Below, in pieces: positions 33,844-45,100 of a stretch of 50,053 nucleotides of DNA. Each line of letters begins with the position of its first letter. Within the stretch, counting starts at the first letter, position 1. The notes under the pieces are model-generated. The model was not told the DNA's origin and ran no database searches. It saw only the letters and a program-made list of their open reading frames with translations. The stretch lies in NCBI GenBank assembly GCA_021161425.1, contig JAGHAQ010000041.1:1-50053 (forward strand). Reading direction: 5' to 3'. This DNA comes from Candidatus Tharpella sp. (GTDB taxonomy: Bacteria > Desulfobacterota > Anaeroferrophillalia > Anaeroferrophillales > Tharpellaceae). A program made the translations under genes and the position numbers.

Positions 33844-35457
33844 TTAATGATCCTCCTCCATCTCAATCACCCCACGCGGACAGATCGCGGCACACTGACC
33901 ACAGCCTTTACAGTGATCATAATCAAAGAGTACCCTTTTGTCAGGGTTACTTTCCTCTAGGTCGATAGCAATTGCAACGTCAGGACAGAAGAACCAGCAG
34001 ATGCCGCAGGCGGTACAGCTACCGCAATGAAAACAGCGTTCAATCTCGCTTTTCATCTGCTCTTCACTTAAGGCTTGTCGAATCTCGGAAAAATTCTCTT
34101 TTCTGATTCGGCTGTCGAGTTCCGGGACGCTGACGGCCGGTTTTTTGCTGTAGTATTCGAGATGAAGTTGATCATTCTCGACAATGACCGGGTTTTCCGA
34201 ACCTTCGTTGACATCTATCGATGGAGTTATCTCTAATTGCTTAAGGATATTTTCGGCCGCCCGGCGCCCGGAAGCTAGAGCTTCGGCTACCGAGGCTGCA
34301 CCATGGTCAAAATCTCCCGCCTTGATGACCGAATCATTATTATCAAAGGCAAGATCGCTTTCCTGGCCGATGGCCGCGATCAAGTAGTCGGTTTCAATCG
34401 TCTTTAGAAAAGTTCCGGCATTGATCCGGCCGGCGTTGTTTTGGGTCTGGTGGATGTTGAGTTGCAAAGTGTTGGCAACGGTCTCTATCTTTTCAACGAC
34501 TTCCTCTTCATTGATTAACAGCCCCTCTTCAAGGGCTTGCTTTTTTTCCTCTTCATAAGCCGGCATTTCGGCAATTGTCCGTCGGTAAACGATTTCGACC
34601 TGTTTGCCCAGCCGCAAGAGAGAGCGGGCTGTATCGAGGGCTGCATTGCCACCGCCGACAACAATGAAACGCTGACCGTCAATATTTTCGCCCCGGTTGA
34701 TTGCCGCCAGTATTTCCAGAGCACCTTTTATTTGTGGGATAGTGCGCCACGGGGTCGGCAGGCTGGAGTGTTGCAGGCCCGGAGCCCAGATAATGTTATG
34801 ATACTCTTTTTTAAGTTGCAGCAGTTCTGATGCTTCAATATTGCGATTGCACTGCAAATCAATATTGAAGCTTGTGAGTAGATTGTCTATCTCCTGATCA
34901 AGAATAGAGCGCGGCAAACGGTAGGCGGGGATACCGTAACGTAAAAGTCCACCAGCCGTCGGGGCTTTTTCGAAGATAGTTACCTTGAGACCTTGGCGGG
35001 CGAGAAAAAAAGCAGCGCTTAAACCCGCCGGTCCGGCACCGATGATGGCGATCTTTTCAGTTTTTTTTTCGGCGCTTGCGGGATGTGGATACTCTAGCCC
35101 CAGATCTCCGAGATAGCGTTCCAAGTCACCGATTAAAACCGCTTCATCAAATTCTTGGCGATTGCAGGCGCTCTGACAGAAATGCGGGCAGACGCGGCCG
35201 GTGACGGCCGGCATCGGGTTGGTGTCGCGCAAGAGATCCAGAGCTTCCAAAGGTTTGCCGGAAGAGAGTTTGTCAAGGTAGGTGGCAATTGGAATATTTA
35301 AAGGACAAGCCTGACGACAAGGGGAGTCTTTGGCAACCAGGTGGGGGCGAAAAAATTTCCAGTTTCCGGTCAGGTTGATCGCAGTTGAGGTTGCCGATAT
35401 CGGCAGACCTCTGAAATCACCGTTTTGAATGGCTTTTACGTGTTTTAGTTTGGTCAT
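33844..35457 (-). CDS. GltD-like NAD(P)H/FAD oxidoreductase fused to a PorD-type ferredoxin
   Basis: A 537-residue fusion. The N-terminal Fe-S region has CRQACPLNIP and CPHFCQSACNR (about 47-99). An FAD motif IIGAGPAG follows at 138-145. The NAD(P)H-binding motif GGGNAALDTARSLLRLG with YRRTIAEMPA, whose arginines suggest NADPH, completes the glutamate synthase small-subunit fold. The C-terminus has two 4Fe-4S motifs, CFHCGSCTACGICWFFCP and CKGCGQCAAICP, standing in for the delta subunit of the oxidoreductase. It may connect the enzyme to NADPH in addition to ferredoxin. The ATG at 35457 has no good ribosome site but lies 7 nt after the previous stop, so coupling is likely. Confidence 0.9.
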   Translation of the reverse strand: MTKLKHVKAIQNGDFRGLPISATSTAINLTGNWKFFRPHLVAKDSPCRQACPLNIPIATYLDKLSSGKPLEALDLLRDTNPMPAVTGRVCPHFCQSACNRQEFDEAVLIGDLERYLGDLGLEYPHPASAEKKTEKIAIIGAGPAGLSAAFFLARQGLKVTIFEKAPTAGGLLRYGIPAYRLPRSILDQEIDNLLTSFNIDLQCNRNIEASELLQLKKEYHNIIWAPGLQHSSLPTPWRTIPQIKGALEILAAINRGENIDGQRFIVVGGGNAALDTARSLLRLGKQVEIVYRRTIAEMPAYEEEKKQALEEGLLINEEEVVEKIETVANTLQLNIHQTQNNAGRINAGTFLKTIETDYLIAAIGQESDLAFDNNDSVIKAGDFDHGAASVAEALASGRRAAENILKQLEITPSIDVNEGSENPVIVENDQLHLEYYSKKPAVSVPELDSRIRKENFSEIRQALSEEQMKSEIERCFHCGSCTACGICWFFCPDVAIAIDLEESNPDKRVLFDYDHCKGCGQCAAICPRGVIEMEEDH

Positions 35458-35464
35458 AATCAAT

Positions 35465-36040
35465 TTATGGGTTGATAACGGTTTCGTAGGCTTGGCGCAA
35501 TGCTTTCTCATTGTCAGCAAGGCGGGCGGGGATGAAGCTGGGAAGAGCCTGGATCAGACTCTCCGGTTTGACCAGGCCGCTGACTTTAGCCAAAGCTCCA
35601 AGCACCGGGGCGTTGATCAAGGGCATGATTTTATTGCCCAGTTTGTGTTCCAGAGCAATACGATTGAGATTTATGGTGATAATTTGATATGGTGGCGGCG
35701 ATTTGGATTGAGTTGCCGAACCGAGATTGAAACTATCGGCCGGCTGGTCGCTGTTGATGAGGATGAGACCGCCCTTTTTGAGGCCGTCGGTGACCGCCAC
35801 GGACTCAATCAGGCGGGCCGCCATGACGATCACATAGTCGGGTTTAGTAACGCGGCTGCGGATGTTGATAAAAGTGTCGTCGGCCCGCACGAAGGCGGCC
35901 ACCGGTGCTCCCCGTCGTTCAGCTCCGAAGGTTGGAAAAGACTGGGCGTAACGACCTTCAAGAAAGAGCGCCTGGGCCAGAATTCGGGATGCGATAACGG
36001 CACCCTGGCCGCCGCGGCCATGAAAACGAATCTCCTGCAT
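35465..36040 (-). CDS. porC: 2-oxoacid (pyruvate):ferredoxin oxidoreductase gamma subunit
   Basis: A 191-residue gamma chain starting MQEIRFHGRGGQGAVIASRILAQA, with the FPTFGAERRGAPVAAFVR motif typical of pyruvate-type gamma subunits. The ATG at 36040 begins exactly at the conserved N-terminus; an in-frame start 93 nt upstream adds non-conserved sequence and was rejected. It is the first gene of the gamma / GltD-delta / alpha / beta operon. A promoter-like pair lies about 65 nt upstream on the minus strand. Confidence 0.92.
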   Translation of the reverse strand: MQEIRFHGRGGQGAVIASRILAQALFLEGRYAQSFPTFGAERRGAPVAAFVRADDTFINIRSRVTKPDYVIVMAARLIESVAVTDGLKKGGLILINSDQPADSFNLGSATQSKSPPPYQIITINLNRIALEHKLGNKIMPLINAPVLGALAKVSGLVKPESLIQALPSFIPARLADNEKALRQAYETVINP

Positions 36041-36104
36041 AATAAATAGTTGCTTGTTGAATATTAATTTATAGATATATCTGTTGTTGGTAAAGACGAC
36101 CTTC

Positions 36105-36133
36105 TGTTTAGACTTGGCAAAAAAGAATGTCAA
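36105..36133 (-). promoter_or_regulatory. Sigma70-like promoter of the minus-strand oxidoreductase operon
   Basis: On the minus strand TTGACA (36133-36128) is followed after 17 nt by TAAACA (36110-36105). The -35 is perfect and the -10 moderate. Transcription would start about 60 nt before the porC start. Confidence 0.55.
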
Positions 36134-36276
36134 GTTTTAAAGTAACTTTTCAGTTTGGTCTAGGCTATTTCCCCATAAATTTCAGCGATGTCGGCTTATT
36201 TAACCCGGTTTACTATTATTTTTTGACTTATATCCGGTGTTAATCATTTGTGGTTTGAACAACCATGATGTTTCTG

Positions 36277-36306
36277 TTGACAACGCATCCTATTTAAAAC
36301 TATTCT
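36277..36306 (+). promoter_or_regulatory. Sigma70-like promoter of the helicase/ATPase island
   Basis: TTGACA (36277-36282), an 18-nt spacer and TATTCT (36301-36306), 37 nt before the GTG start of the first helicase gene, which has GGGGGA as ribosome site. The rest of the 36041-36343 gap holds the divergent promoter on the other strand and no ORF, tRNA or clear attachment site. Confidence 0.6.
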
Positions 36307-36343
36307 GTAAGAAATTAGTAGATTATATTGTCCGGGGGATCGA

Positions 36344-38404
36344 GTGAATACAGTTAATACCATAGCGCCGGGTGCCAGGGTCGTAATTCGGGATGCCGAA
36401 TGGCTGGTGCGGAAGATGGACAGGACCTCAACCGGCGGATTTGCCCTGACTGTGGTCGGCATTTCGGAACTGGTTAAGGATAAAGAGGCAATTTTTCTTG
36501 ATGAGATTGACACAAATATCGAGGTTCTTGATCCCGTAGATACCAAACTGGTGCCCGACACCTCCAGCTCCTATCAGGGTTCTCTACTTTACATGGAAAG
36601 CCTGTTGCGACAAATTCCTCCAACAGACGAAAAACTCTACGTCGGCCATAAAGCCGCCATGGATCACGTACCCTATCAGCTTGACCCGGCAATTCAAGCC
36701 TTGGAGCAACCCCGACAACGCATATTAATTGCCGATGCCGTTGGCCTTGGTAAGACTTTGGCCTGCGGCATTCTGGTCAGCGAGTTGATTCGCCGAGGCA
36801 AAGGTAAGCGTATTCTGGTACTGGCTGTAAAAAGCATGCTGACCCAGTTCCAGAAAGAAATGTGGTCGCGCTTCACCATTCCTCTAGTTCGCCTTGATTC
36901 GGTCGGCATTCATCGGGTTCGTTCCAAAATCCCCACCAATCACAACCCTTTTTACTATTACGACAAAACCATTGTCTCTATCGACACGCTGAAGCAAGAC
37001 ACCGAATATCGCAACTATCTGGAAAACGCCTATTGGGACATCATCGTTATCGATGAAGCTCACAATGTCGCCCAGCGTGGCAAAGGTTCTTCGCAACGCG
37101 CCAAACTGGCCAAACTTCTCTCCGGACGATCCGATACTTTGATCATGCTATCAGCAACCCCGCATGACGGCCGGGCGCGAAGTTTTGCCAGTTTAATGAA
37201 TATGCTTGATCCCACAGCCATCGCCAACCCGGACAACTATGGGCCGGAGGATATCAAAGGTTTATGTATCCGCCGTTTTAAAAAGGATATTCAGGATCAG
37301 GTGCAGAGCGCCTTTAAAGCCAGAGAGATCAGCAAGGCCTACTGTCAGGCGACCAATGTCGAAGAGGTTGCATATGATATTCTGTCTGAAATGCAATTTG
37401 CCAAGTTGGACCAACACAAAGGTGCCGGACAACTCTTTAAAACTACCCTGGAAAAAGCGTTGTTCTCCAGTCCTGCGGCCTGTCTTTTAACAATTTCTAA
37501 CCGGATCCAGCGTCTTAAAAAAGATGATTCCCCGGAAGCCTTACAAGATATTGAACGCCTTTCGGAACTTGCCGTAGCAGTATTCGACATCACCCCTGTC
37601 AATTTTTCCAAATATCAGAAACTTCTCTTCGTTATCTCCGACAAAAAACATGGCTATGGCTGGACCGGAAAATATAAGCATGACCGTCTCGTCATTTTCA
37701 CTGAACGCATCGAAACCTTACGTTTTCTGGAAATGCATCTTACCAAAGACCTCAAATTGAAAAATAATCAAGTCGCTATCCTGCATGGTACCATGCCTGA
37801 TGTGGAACAACAAAAAATCGTCGAGGATTTCGGCAAGGAAGAGGCCCCGGTGCGCCTGCTAATTGCTTCTGATGTCGCTTCTGAGGGTATCAACCTACAT
37901 TACTTAAGTCATCGACTTATTCATTTTGACATCCCCTGGTCACTCATGGTTTTTCAGCAACGAAATGGACGGGTTGATCGTTATGGTCAGGAGCACACTC
38001 CCTATATTCTCTATCTAGTTAACCAAAGCGTAAACGACAAAATCAAAGGCGACATGCGTATTCTTGAGCTCCTCATCGCCAAGGATGAAGAGGCCGTAAA
38101 AAATATCGGCGACCCCTCCGCCCTCATGGGTGTCTATGACATTGATGAAGAGGAGCGGATAACTGCCAAAGCCATTGAAACCGGTATCAGCAGCTTGGCT
38201 TTTGAACAGAAATTAAACCAAAATAGTGATGAGGCTTTCGACCCGCTCGCCCTTTTAATGGGTGGGAATGAGTCCGACAACAAACCACCAGCAGCCGAAA
38301 ACCGTTTAAGCTCCATGCCCACCCTCTACAATGATGATTTCTCCTACCTTAAAGAAGCCATTGAGCACTTAAGGCAAGCGGAGACCCTTACAGGCCGATT
38401 TTGA
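36344..38404 (+). CDS. SNF2-family DNA helicase/translocase, N-terminal part of a frameshifted gene
   Basis: 686 residues with a short N-terminal domain and an SF2/SNF2 motor. Motif I is DAVGLGKT (131-138), motif II is VIDEAH (235-240), motif III is LSATPHDG, and the second RecA lobe has VIFTERIE, LIASDVASEGINLHYL, and QQRNGRVDRYGQ (motif VI). This is the HepA/RapA-like branch of SNF2 proteins found in restriction and phage-defence clusters. The frame stops at TGA 38402-38404, but the +1 frame continues with fitting sequence to 39194, so the whole protein would have about 950 residues. GTG start with GGGGGA 4 nt upstream. Confidence 0.88.
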   Translation: MNTVNTIAPGARVVIRDAEWLVRKMDRTSTGGFALTVVGISELVKDKEAIFLDEIDTNIEVLDPVDTKLVPDTSSSYQGSLLYMESLLRQIPPTDEKLYVGHKAAMDHVPYQLDPAIQALEQPRQRILIADAVGLGKTLACGILVSELIRRGKGKRILVLAVKSMLTQFQKEMWSRFTIPLVRLDSVGIHRVRSKIPTNHNPFYYYDKTIVSIDTLKQDTEYRNYLENAYWDIIVIDEAHNVAQRGKGSSQRAKLAKLLSGRSDTLIMLSATPHDGRARSFASLMNMLDPTAIANPDNYGPEDIKGLCIRRFKKDIQDQVQSAFKAREISKAYCQATNVEEVAYDILSEMQFAKLDQHKGAGQLFKTTLEKALFSSPAACLLTISNRIQRLKKDDSPEALQDIERLSELAVAVFDITPVNFSKYQKLLFVISDKKHGYGWTGKYKHDRLVIFTERIETLRFLEMHLTKDLKLKNNQVAILHGTMPDVEQQKIVEDFGKEEAPVRLLIASDVASEGINLHYLSHRLIHFDIPWSLMVFQQRNGRVDRYGQEHTPYILYLVNQSVNDKIKGDMRILELLIAKDEEAVKNIGDPSALMGVYDIDEEERITAKAIETGISSLAFEQKLNQNSDEAFDPLALLMGGNESDNKPPAAENRLSSMPTLYNDDFSYLKEAIEHLRQAETLTGRF

Positions 38405-39194
38405 TGACGACCTACAACAGATATCCCTAACCGCCACCAAAGACCTTAAACATCGACTTAAATTCACTTTGCCCAGCGAGGTCTGGCCGGATGACGAAAT
38501 CTTTGTTCTATCTGCCGATCCTGATGTGATTCAGAAAGAGATCAAACGCAGTCGTAAGGATGAAAATGCATGGCCAAACATCCACTACCTCTGGCAGCAC
38601 AACCCGATCCTTGCCTGGATTAACGATAAGGTTGTTGCTGAATTCGGTCGGCATGAAGCACCAGTATTAACTCTTTTCAGTACTTTGGCTCAGGGCGAAA
38701 CAGTCTTCATTATTTCCGCCCTGATCCCTAACCGCAAAGGCCACCCTCTGGTTCATCGCTGGTTTGGCGTCACAGTTAAGCAAGATGATTTCCAGCAAAT
38801 TGAAAAGTTCAAACCTCTGCTAAATAGAACCGGTCTCGGCAAAAATCGATTCCCCAGCAAAGAGACCCAACTTGACCTTGATTCTCTGCGACGTCTTTTG
38901 CCCGAAGCTGTACAGCAGGCCAAAATCTATATGAGTGAGCAACGGCAAACCTTTGAAGATATGATCAACCCCAAACTCCAGGAACAGCTTGATAAATTAG
39001 AGCGACTTAAAGGCAAACAATACAAACAGCTTGAACTCTTCTATATGGAGAAAAAGCAAATCAACAAGAAAGAGCAGGAAAAGCGCGAAATCGAGCGCAA
39101 ATTTGATGAATTCATCGATTGGGTTGAAGAGACCATGACGACTGAAGACAAGCCCTTTATTCAGGTTGTTGCCGTTTTGCAGGGGGCTCAATAA
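38403..39194 (+). CDS. C-terminal part of the frameshifted SNF2-family helicase
   Basis: Open in the +1 frame relative to the preceding gene, from TAA at 38370-38372 to 39194. It reads DDDLQQISLTATKDLKHRLKF, then LPSEVWPDDEIFVLSADPDVIQ. It ends in a charged coiled-coil-like stretch (residues rich in K, E, Q; DKLERLKGKQYKQLELFYMEKK) and a final WVEETMTTEDKPFIQVVAVLQG, which fits the tail of SNF2-type defence helicases. There is no ATG with a ribosome site; the first near-start is a TTG at 38469. It is best read as the tail of the 36344 gene, joined either by a sequencing or real indel in the CGATTTTGATGAC region or by +1 frameshifting at TTT TGA. Confidence 0.75.
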   Translation, partial: DDDLQQISLTATKDLKHRLKFTLPSEVWPDDEIFVLSADPDVIQKEIKRSRKDENAWPNIHYLWQHNPILAWINDKVVAEFGRHEAPVLTLFSTLAQGETVFIISALIPNRKGHPLVHRWFGVTVKQDDFQQIEKFKPLLNRTGLGKNRFPSKETQLDLDSLRRLLPEAVQQAKIYMSEQRQTFEDMINPKLQEQLDKLERLKGKQYKQLELFYMEKKQINKKEQEKREIERKFDEFIDWVEETMTTEDKPFIQVVAVLQGAQ

Positions 39195-42100
39195 TGGCCG
39201 GTTTCCTTCAAGATCCGATCTCAATAATCAATCTTATCTCTGACAATCTCCGCGATCGTTACAGCAGATTTCAAGTTTTAAAGGAAATCATTCAAAATGC
39301 TGATGATGCAGGGAAAGGCAACCTAAATATCCACTTAGAATATGGTATTGTCAACGGTTTATCCTCCGCTGAGCACCCACTTCTCCAAGGACCAGCTCTA
39401 TTCTTTCTTAATGATGGTACGTTCTCTGATTCTGATGAAAAAGCTATACGTTCATTCGGTCTGAACCAAAAAGCAGAGGATGCAGCCTCTATTGGAAAAT
39501 TTGGCTTAGGCATGAAGAGTGTTTTTCACTTCTGCGAAGCCTTTTTCTTCTTGGCGCAAGATAATAATAAATCTTATTCAAATATTCTCAACCCTTGGTC
39601 GGGAAGTGATGATTTTAAATCAGTGCATGAAGATTGGGAAGGGTTTACGAAGAGTGATGCTGAGCTGATAAGAAATCGCTTGACCCGAGTTTTTGATAAC
39701 TTGGAAGAAAAGCGAGAATCCTACTTTCTAATATGGCTTCCACTACGTATGAGAAAGCATCTCCAAGTTGATGAAACTGAAGTTGGTAGTATTGTTTCAG
39801 AATTTCCCGGTGATGATGCCCGCCAACTAGCTTTTCTGGATGAAAATATATTACCACAAAAACTTGCTGCCCTGCTCCCTTTACTACGTTGCCTGGAAGG
39901 TATAAGATATTGGCGTGAACAAGAAACTGGCGATCTTGAACCGGCCTTTCACATTCTTCTAAAAGATTATTCCGCACGGATTAAAGGTTTTAAAGAGGAA
40001 AACTGCAGTTTCTCTTTTAGCGGTGAAGTCGAATATTTTGTTGGCAACGACAAGCCATCGTTGCAATCATATCACGGTAAAGAGAGTTTTTTACAATCTA
40101 AAACCCTCTCCTCACTTAAAAAATCCGACTTATGGCCCAAAAGCTACGTGCGTGACGAAAATGGTATTAGCCAAGAAGCCCCCGACAAAGCCAAGCCCCA
40201 TTGCGCCGTATTTTTTTCGCGTTCACCAACCATACAGAAAAGTGAATTAAGACTACGCTGGGCCGTTTTCCTGCCGGTCAAAGCGGGAGAAGAAAATATT
40301 CAGTGTAAAGGTGATATTTCTTTTCGTTTGTTTTTACACGGCTATTTTTTTGTTGATGCAGGCAGGACGGATATTGACGGATTACAAGATAATTCATCAT
40401 CAATAACTTTAAACGGCCAGCTAAAAAACGAAGCTGATCTTCGTAAAACTTGGAATATCTATTTGGCCGAAAAAGGTATCTTAAGGTTGATTTTGCCAGC
40501 CTTGGGCGAATTTACAAGAAAATCGAGACTTTCCTTTCTTGAAATCTATAATCTCTGCACAGCACTTAAAGAAACAAATCTTTTTTGCGAAAAAAGAGAG
40601 CTTATTTGCAATTCATATCAGTGGCTGTGTACTATTACGCCCACCAAACAAGTGTGGAAACTTGTCCCCAGAGACAAAAAAATCCTTCCTTTGCCAACAC
40701 CTCCTAAATCAGTATCTGAGAGACCATGGCAAACATTTACAAAACTTCAACACTTAGACAATGATGTTGTCTTTATTTTAACTAATGTACCGCATTTGAT
40801 GTGCTCTCGTTTACCTCAATGGGATGAAACCGACCTTGAAATATTTCTTGATTCTACTGTTGTAAAAAATTTCAACGACCAGGGCCGTTTGGAATATATG
40901 TTAGATTTTTTGTTCAGTAACGGCGTTAGACCTTTTCTTAAACTACCATCTTTACAAAACAAACTACAGGAACTTCTCCGACAGGCTTTCATCGAATTTG
41001 GTGATGACCTCCGTCAATATCGTCAAAAGATTCATCAATATGTTTCTCTAATTCTACCGGAAAGAAGATATGTTATTAATAATGTTGACCAGAAAATATT
41101 TTGCCAACTCCAAAAAAGTCGAACTGATTGTCTTGTCCTGAATAACTATTTTGATGCAACGGAAAATCCTGGCAAAGCTGATCTCTCTTACGAAGACAGT
41201 CTAAAACTTTTTCATCAACTAAACGATTTAATTCTCAAATACAGCAATACTGAAGATCAAGAAATTGTAAATTCATGCCGAGTGATCATTCGGAAAATAT
41301 TGCAATCCATCAAAGAGGAAGATCGCCATAGACTGCTTAATAGTTCGGCAACCACTTTAAAATTATTAGAAGGGTACGATTGCCAAAACGACACCCTTAA
41401 GTCTCTTTCTGCCGAGGAAATTCGGAAATGTATGAATGATGGTTTATTATTTATTTACTCCTCGGGTATAAATGACCGGCAAAAACATGGACTGGCACCA
41501 AAGTTACAAAAAGTAGTCAAAGGTCGAGTTTTACTGATTCCTAGCGAAACGGGCAAATTACTTTTTGGTTCAAACCATAGTTTATTACCTTGTCATTCAA
41601 ACAGTATACTTAATTGTCTTGGATCGCGAGAACAACGATTGCAATCAATAGAAAACCGGCTAAATTTACTGGCAGATGTTGCCGGTGCTGATCTTCTATC
41701 AGAACAACGTGTACGAGGATTGCGGTACCTTCTCCACGGTACTGAAGACCGATTTTACGATTGTTCTACACTATGGGTTTCCGGACATGAACAAAGTCCT
41801 GTTTGGATAAAACTCTGGCAACAGGTTAAAGAAACCGAAAAAGATAACTGGAATTTACTGGAGAGAACACTGGTCGGTAAAATTCCATCAGATAAATGGA
41901 CAGATCTATCAATCCGAGAAATCAAACCTGAAGGAATTCTGGGTGAGCTTAGAAATAAGGGTACAGATGTTTTAACAGGTAATCTTTTCAACCTGGACGA
42001 GCGTAATGCTGTTCTAAAAGAACTTATCAGTGATGAGCAGCTTTGGAAACAGTTACCGTTTCATGAAACGGTAAGCGGATGCTTGGTCAGCATAACAGAA

Positions 42101-45100
42101 AAGTCTTATCTCGAAACAGGTATTTACCTGCCCGATGAATTGCAAGACCATGTCAACATAATCAAACCTTCAGATGACTTTACCATCAGTAGACAACAAC
42201 GTGATTGGCTTATCCCTCTTTCCAAGCAAGACGTAATCAAAACGGCTTTAAAATATGATCAGGCTGTAAATTTCTGGCAACTGATAATGGACAACCTTGA
42301 GCACCCCAGTTTGGACGCCGACCTAAACTATTTGTTGCGTAATGCCGCTTGGATACCCGACGTCAATTACAATCCTGTAAAGCCATCAGAGGTAATCTAT
42401 CTTGAAAGTATGCAGGATGAGGTAGACAGATTGTTGGTGGCTGCTCGTAACATTTTCTGGTCACCCAGCAAACTGCACAAAAAAGTGCAAAACCACCCAT
42501 CCTTTGCAATGCTTAAGGAATCCTATTTTGCAAAAGATCACGAGGGGCTTGAGCAATTTGGTCTACTGTTGGGCGAAACAGAAGAATATCATATCGGCAA
42601 CTTTGGCAAAGGGGATAATTTCAAACGAGTACTCACTGTATGCTCCCGTATTCCCTTGAACCTGAACCTTCCAGGGTGGACGTTGCTATCCAATGCTTCT
42701 AAAATTTACTCGTTGGATATAATTGAAGAACACCTTTTGCCGGAAATGTTAAAAACAGTCAGCATGGGGAAGATCTTCAACACATTAAAATGGTTGCAAA
42801 ATGAGCACGTCAGAACCGGCCAAAGTGAAAAGAAAAATGTTTTAGTTGCTTTTAACGCATATCTTTCTGCCTTTGTTAATGAGGGTGGAAGCAATCAAGA
42901 TCTTTTCCAATTTCACTTGTTGAACCATGAAGAAAGATGGAAACCAACCAATCAACTTTGTGTCGAGGTCCAAGGTGTTTCGGAAGCCTTTTTGTTGGAT
43001 TCTGTTCAAAGAAAAATTTTATCTAAAATTATTTTTTCAGGTGATCAACATTTCCAAAATAATGTTATTCAACTGAATGCCAGAATTGATGACACTAAAG
43101 AATCTCCAAAACACATTAAGCAGTACTTTTCTCTCTGGAAAGGACTTGTAGCTGATGAAGTGATTTGTGCATTCATTACCCTGCTTGGAGATGACACGGA
43201 AATCTGCTCCCTGGCTAAACAATACCAAGGAAGGCATTCTGTCGATTGGATACGACATGAAATCCCCTGGAACCCAAGCAATTATTGGAGCATTAGCAAA
43301 CAGGAAGCATTTGCAAAACACAGAGTCGTCGTTAAAATTCACGATGACACAGTTGTTAAGACATATTCAATACGTGGTGATAAAATTGAGCTACCTGTAA
43401 GTAAAAATATTGATTCACTGTTTATAAATTGTGTTTTCGGTCTTTCTGCTGGAAGTTATAGAGTCTCAAAATTCAATTTAAGGAATTTTCACCCTGGAGA
43501 GAAAACGAGTGCTGAACTGACAAAACTTCTCAAATCTTCAGCTGAAATCATCTTGAAAGGTGCTTTCAAACAGGAAAACTATAATCTTGATTTGCTATGG
43601 CAAAAATTGGATAAATCAGAGCAACTTGACATTAAAGTAGCCCAAAGCCTCATTCTCAATCATATGCCATTTTATTTGAGACAATTGGGAATACATAAAC
43701 ACCCCATATTGCAGAACCTACTACATCAATGGCACGATGCCTGTTGTAGACAAGAAGAATATTATGATTCACCAAATAAAAGACAAAAATATGAGGATGA
43801 AAAAAGGATGCATTTGCAAAAGATACGTGATCTTTTGCTAAATGATGGGGCGGCTCAAAAGATTGTTTTGAATGCTGTTCGTGCAAAGATTAAAGACTTT
43901 CAGTATACGCCTGCCAGCATTCCTTTTGAATTATTTCAAAATGCTGATGATTCTATGGCAGAACTCGTAGAAATAAAATCACATCAAAATACTGTTCCAA
44001 GGAATGTTAAACGATTCTTGATCCTTGATGATGGTAAATCAATGACTTTCATCCATTGGGGAAGAGCTATCAATGCGGATGGTGGTGCCGGGTTTCCAGG
44101 ACGTAAAAGAGGATTCCATTATGATCTAGAAAAAATGTTGGTACTATCTTCTTCTGATAAATCTGAAAACAACAGGGTCACCGGAAAATTTGGCTTGGGT
44201 TTCAAAAGTGTTTTATTGGCTAGCGATAAACCAAAATTGATTAGTGGTCGCTTGTCAGTAGAAATTATTGCTGGTCTCTGTCCGATACTTCTTAAAAATA
44301 CAGGAGAGCTACGCCAAAAGTTACATGAACATTCACCAAGTAAACAATATCAGGGCACACTTGTAGAAATGCCATTAACCGAAGCATCATCATTAGATGT
44401 AATGGCGTTTTTTCCTGACCTGGCTGGTATCATGACCATCTTTGCTAAACAGATTCGCCAAATTGATATTCATGGGAAGCAAAGCCATTCCTGGGAATGG
44501 ATACCTGACATAATACCTTTATCAGATACAACTTGTCTTGAAATCGGTGAATTGAGCCTGCCAGGTAGTTCAAGACAAAAAGAATTGTTACTTTATTTCA
44601 GGATTGACAAAAGTGGGGTCTTGGTGGCTTTGGGGCCGAAAGGATTTCGACCTCTTCCAAATGAATTACCAGCGGTGTGGGTGGTTGCGCCAACGGGGGG
44701 GCAAGGTCCTGGTTTTTCCATTAATGGTTCCTTTGAACTTGATGCTGGGCGGGCCAACCTTTCCAGTAGCAGTGCTGGCAACCAGGAAATGGCTAAAAAT
44801 CTTGGACAATCTTTTGGAAAACTGCTCTCGGAACTCTACAACTTGACCGAAGATCAAAATCAGTGGGAAGGTATAAAGGGTAAATGTCGTTTAGAAAAAG
44901 ATCTTACTCCCTACCTCTTCTGGTCAAGTTTATGGGAAGTATTAGGTAGGGGATTGTCTTTCACAGGGGGAAATGAAGCAGTTCGCTTGGTTATAACGCA
45001 AGTATTAACTGAAGAAAGTGGCCTCGGCTATCTACTTAGACATTCCGATGCAATGCCGAATGGGCTATGGGGTAAATTTCAGGCCTTAACCAATCCGAAA

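Noticed and set aside
36041-36343. Integration site (tRNA end or direct repeat) at the left border of the defence-like island
   Set aside because: No tRNA, integrase or repeat was seen; the gap is explained by two divergent promoters.
38469-39194. Independent gene starting at TTG 38469
   Set aside because: No ribosome site and the same frame is open further upstream with fitting sequence; it is better explained as the tail of the frameshifted helicase.
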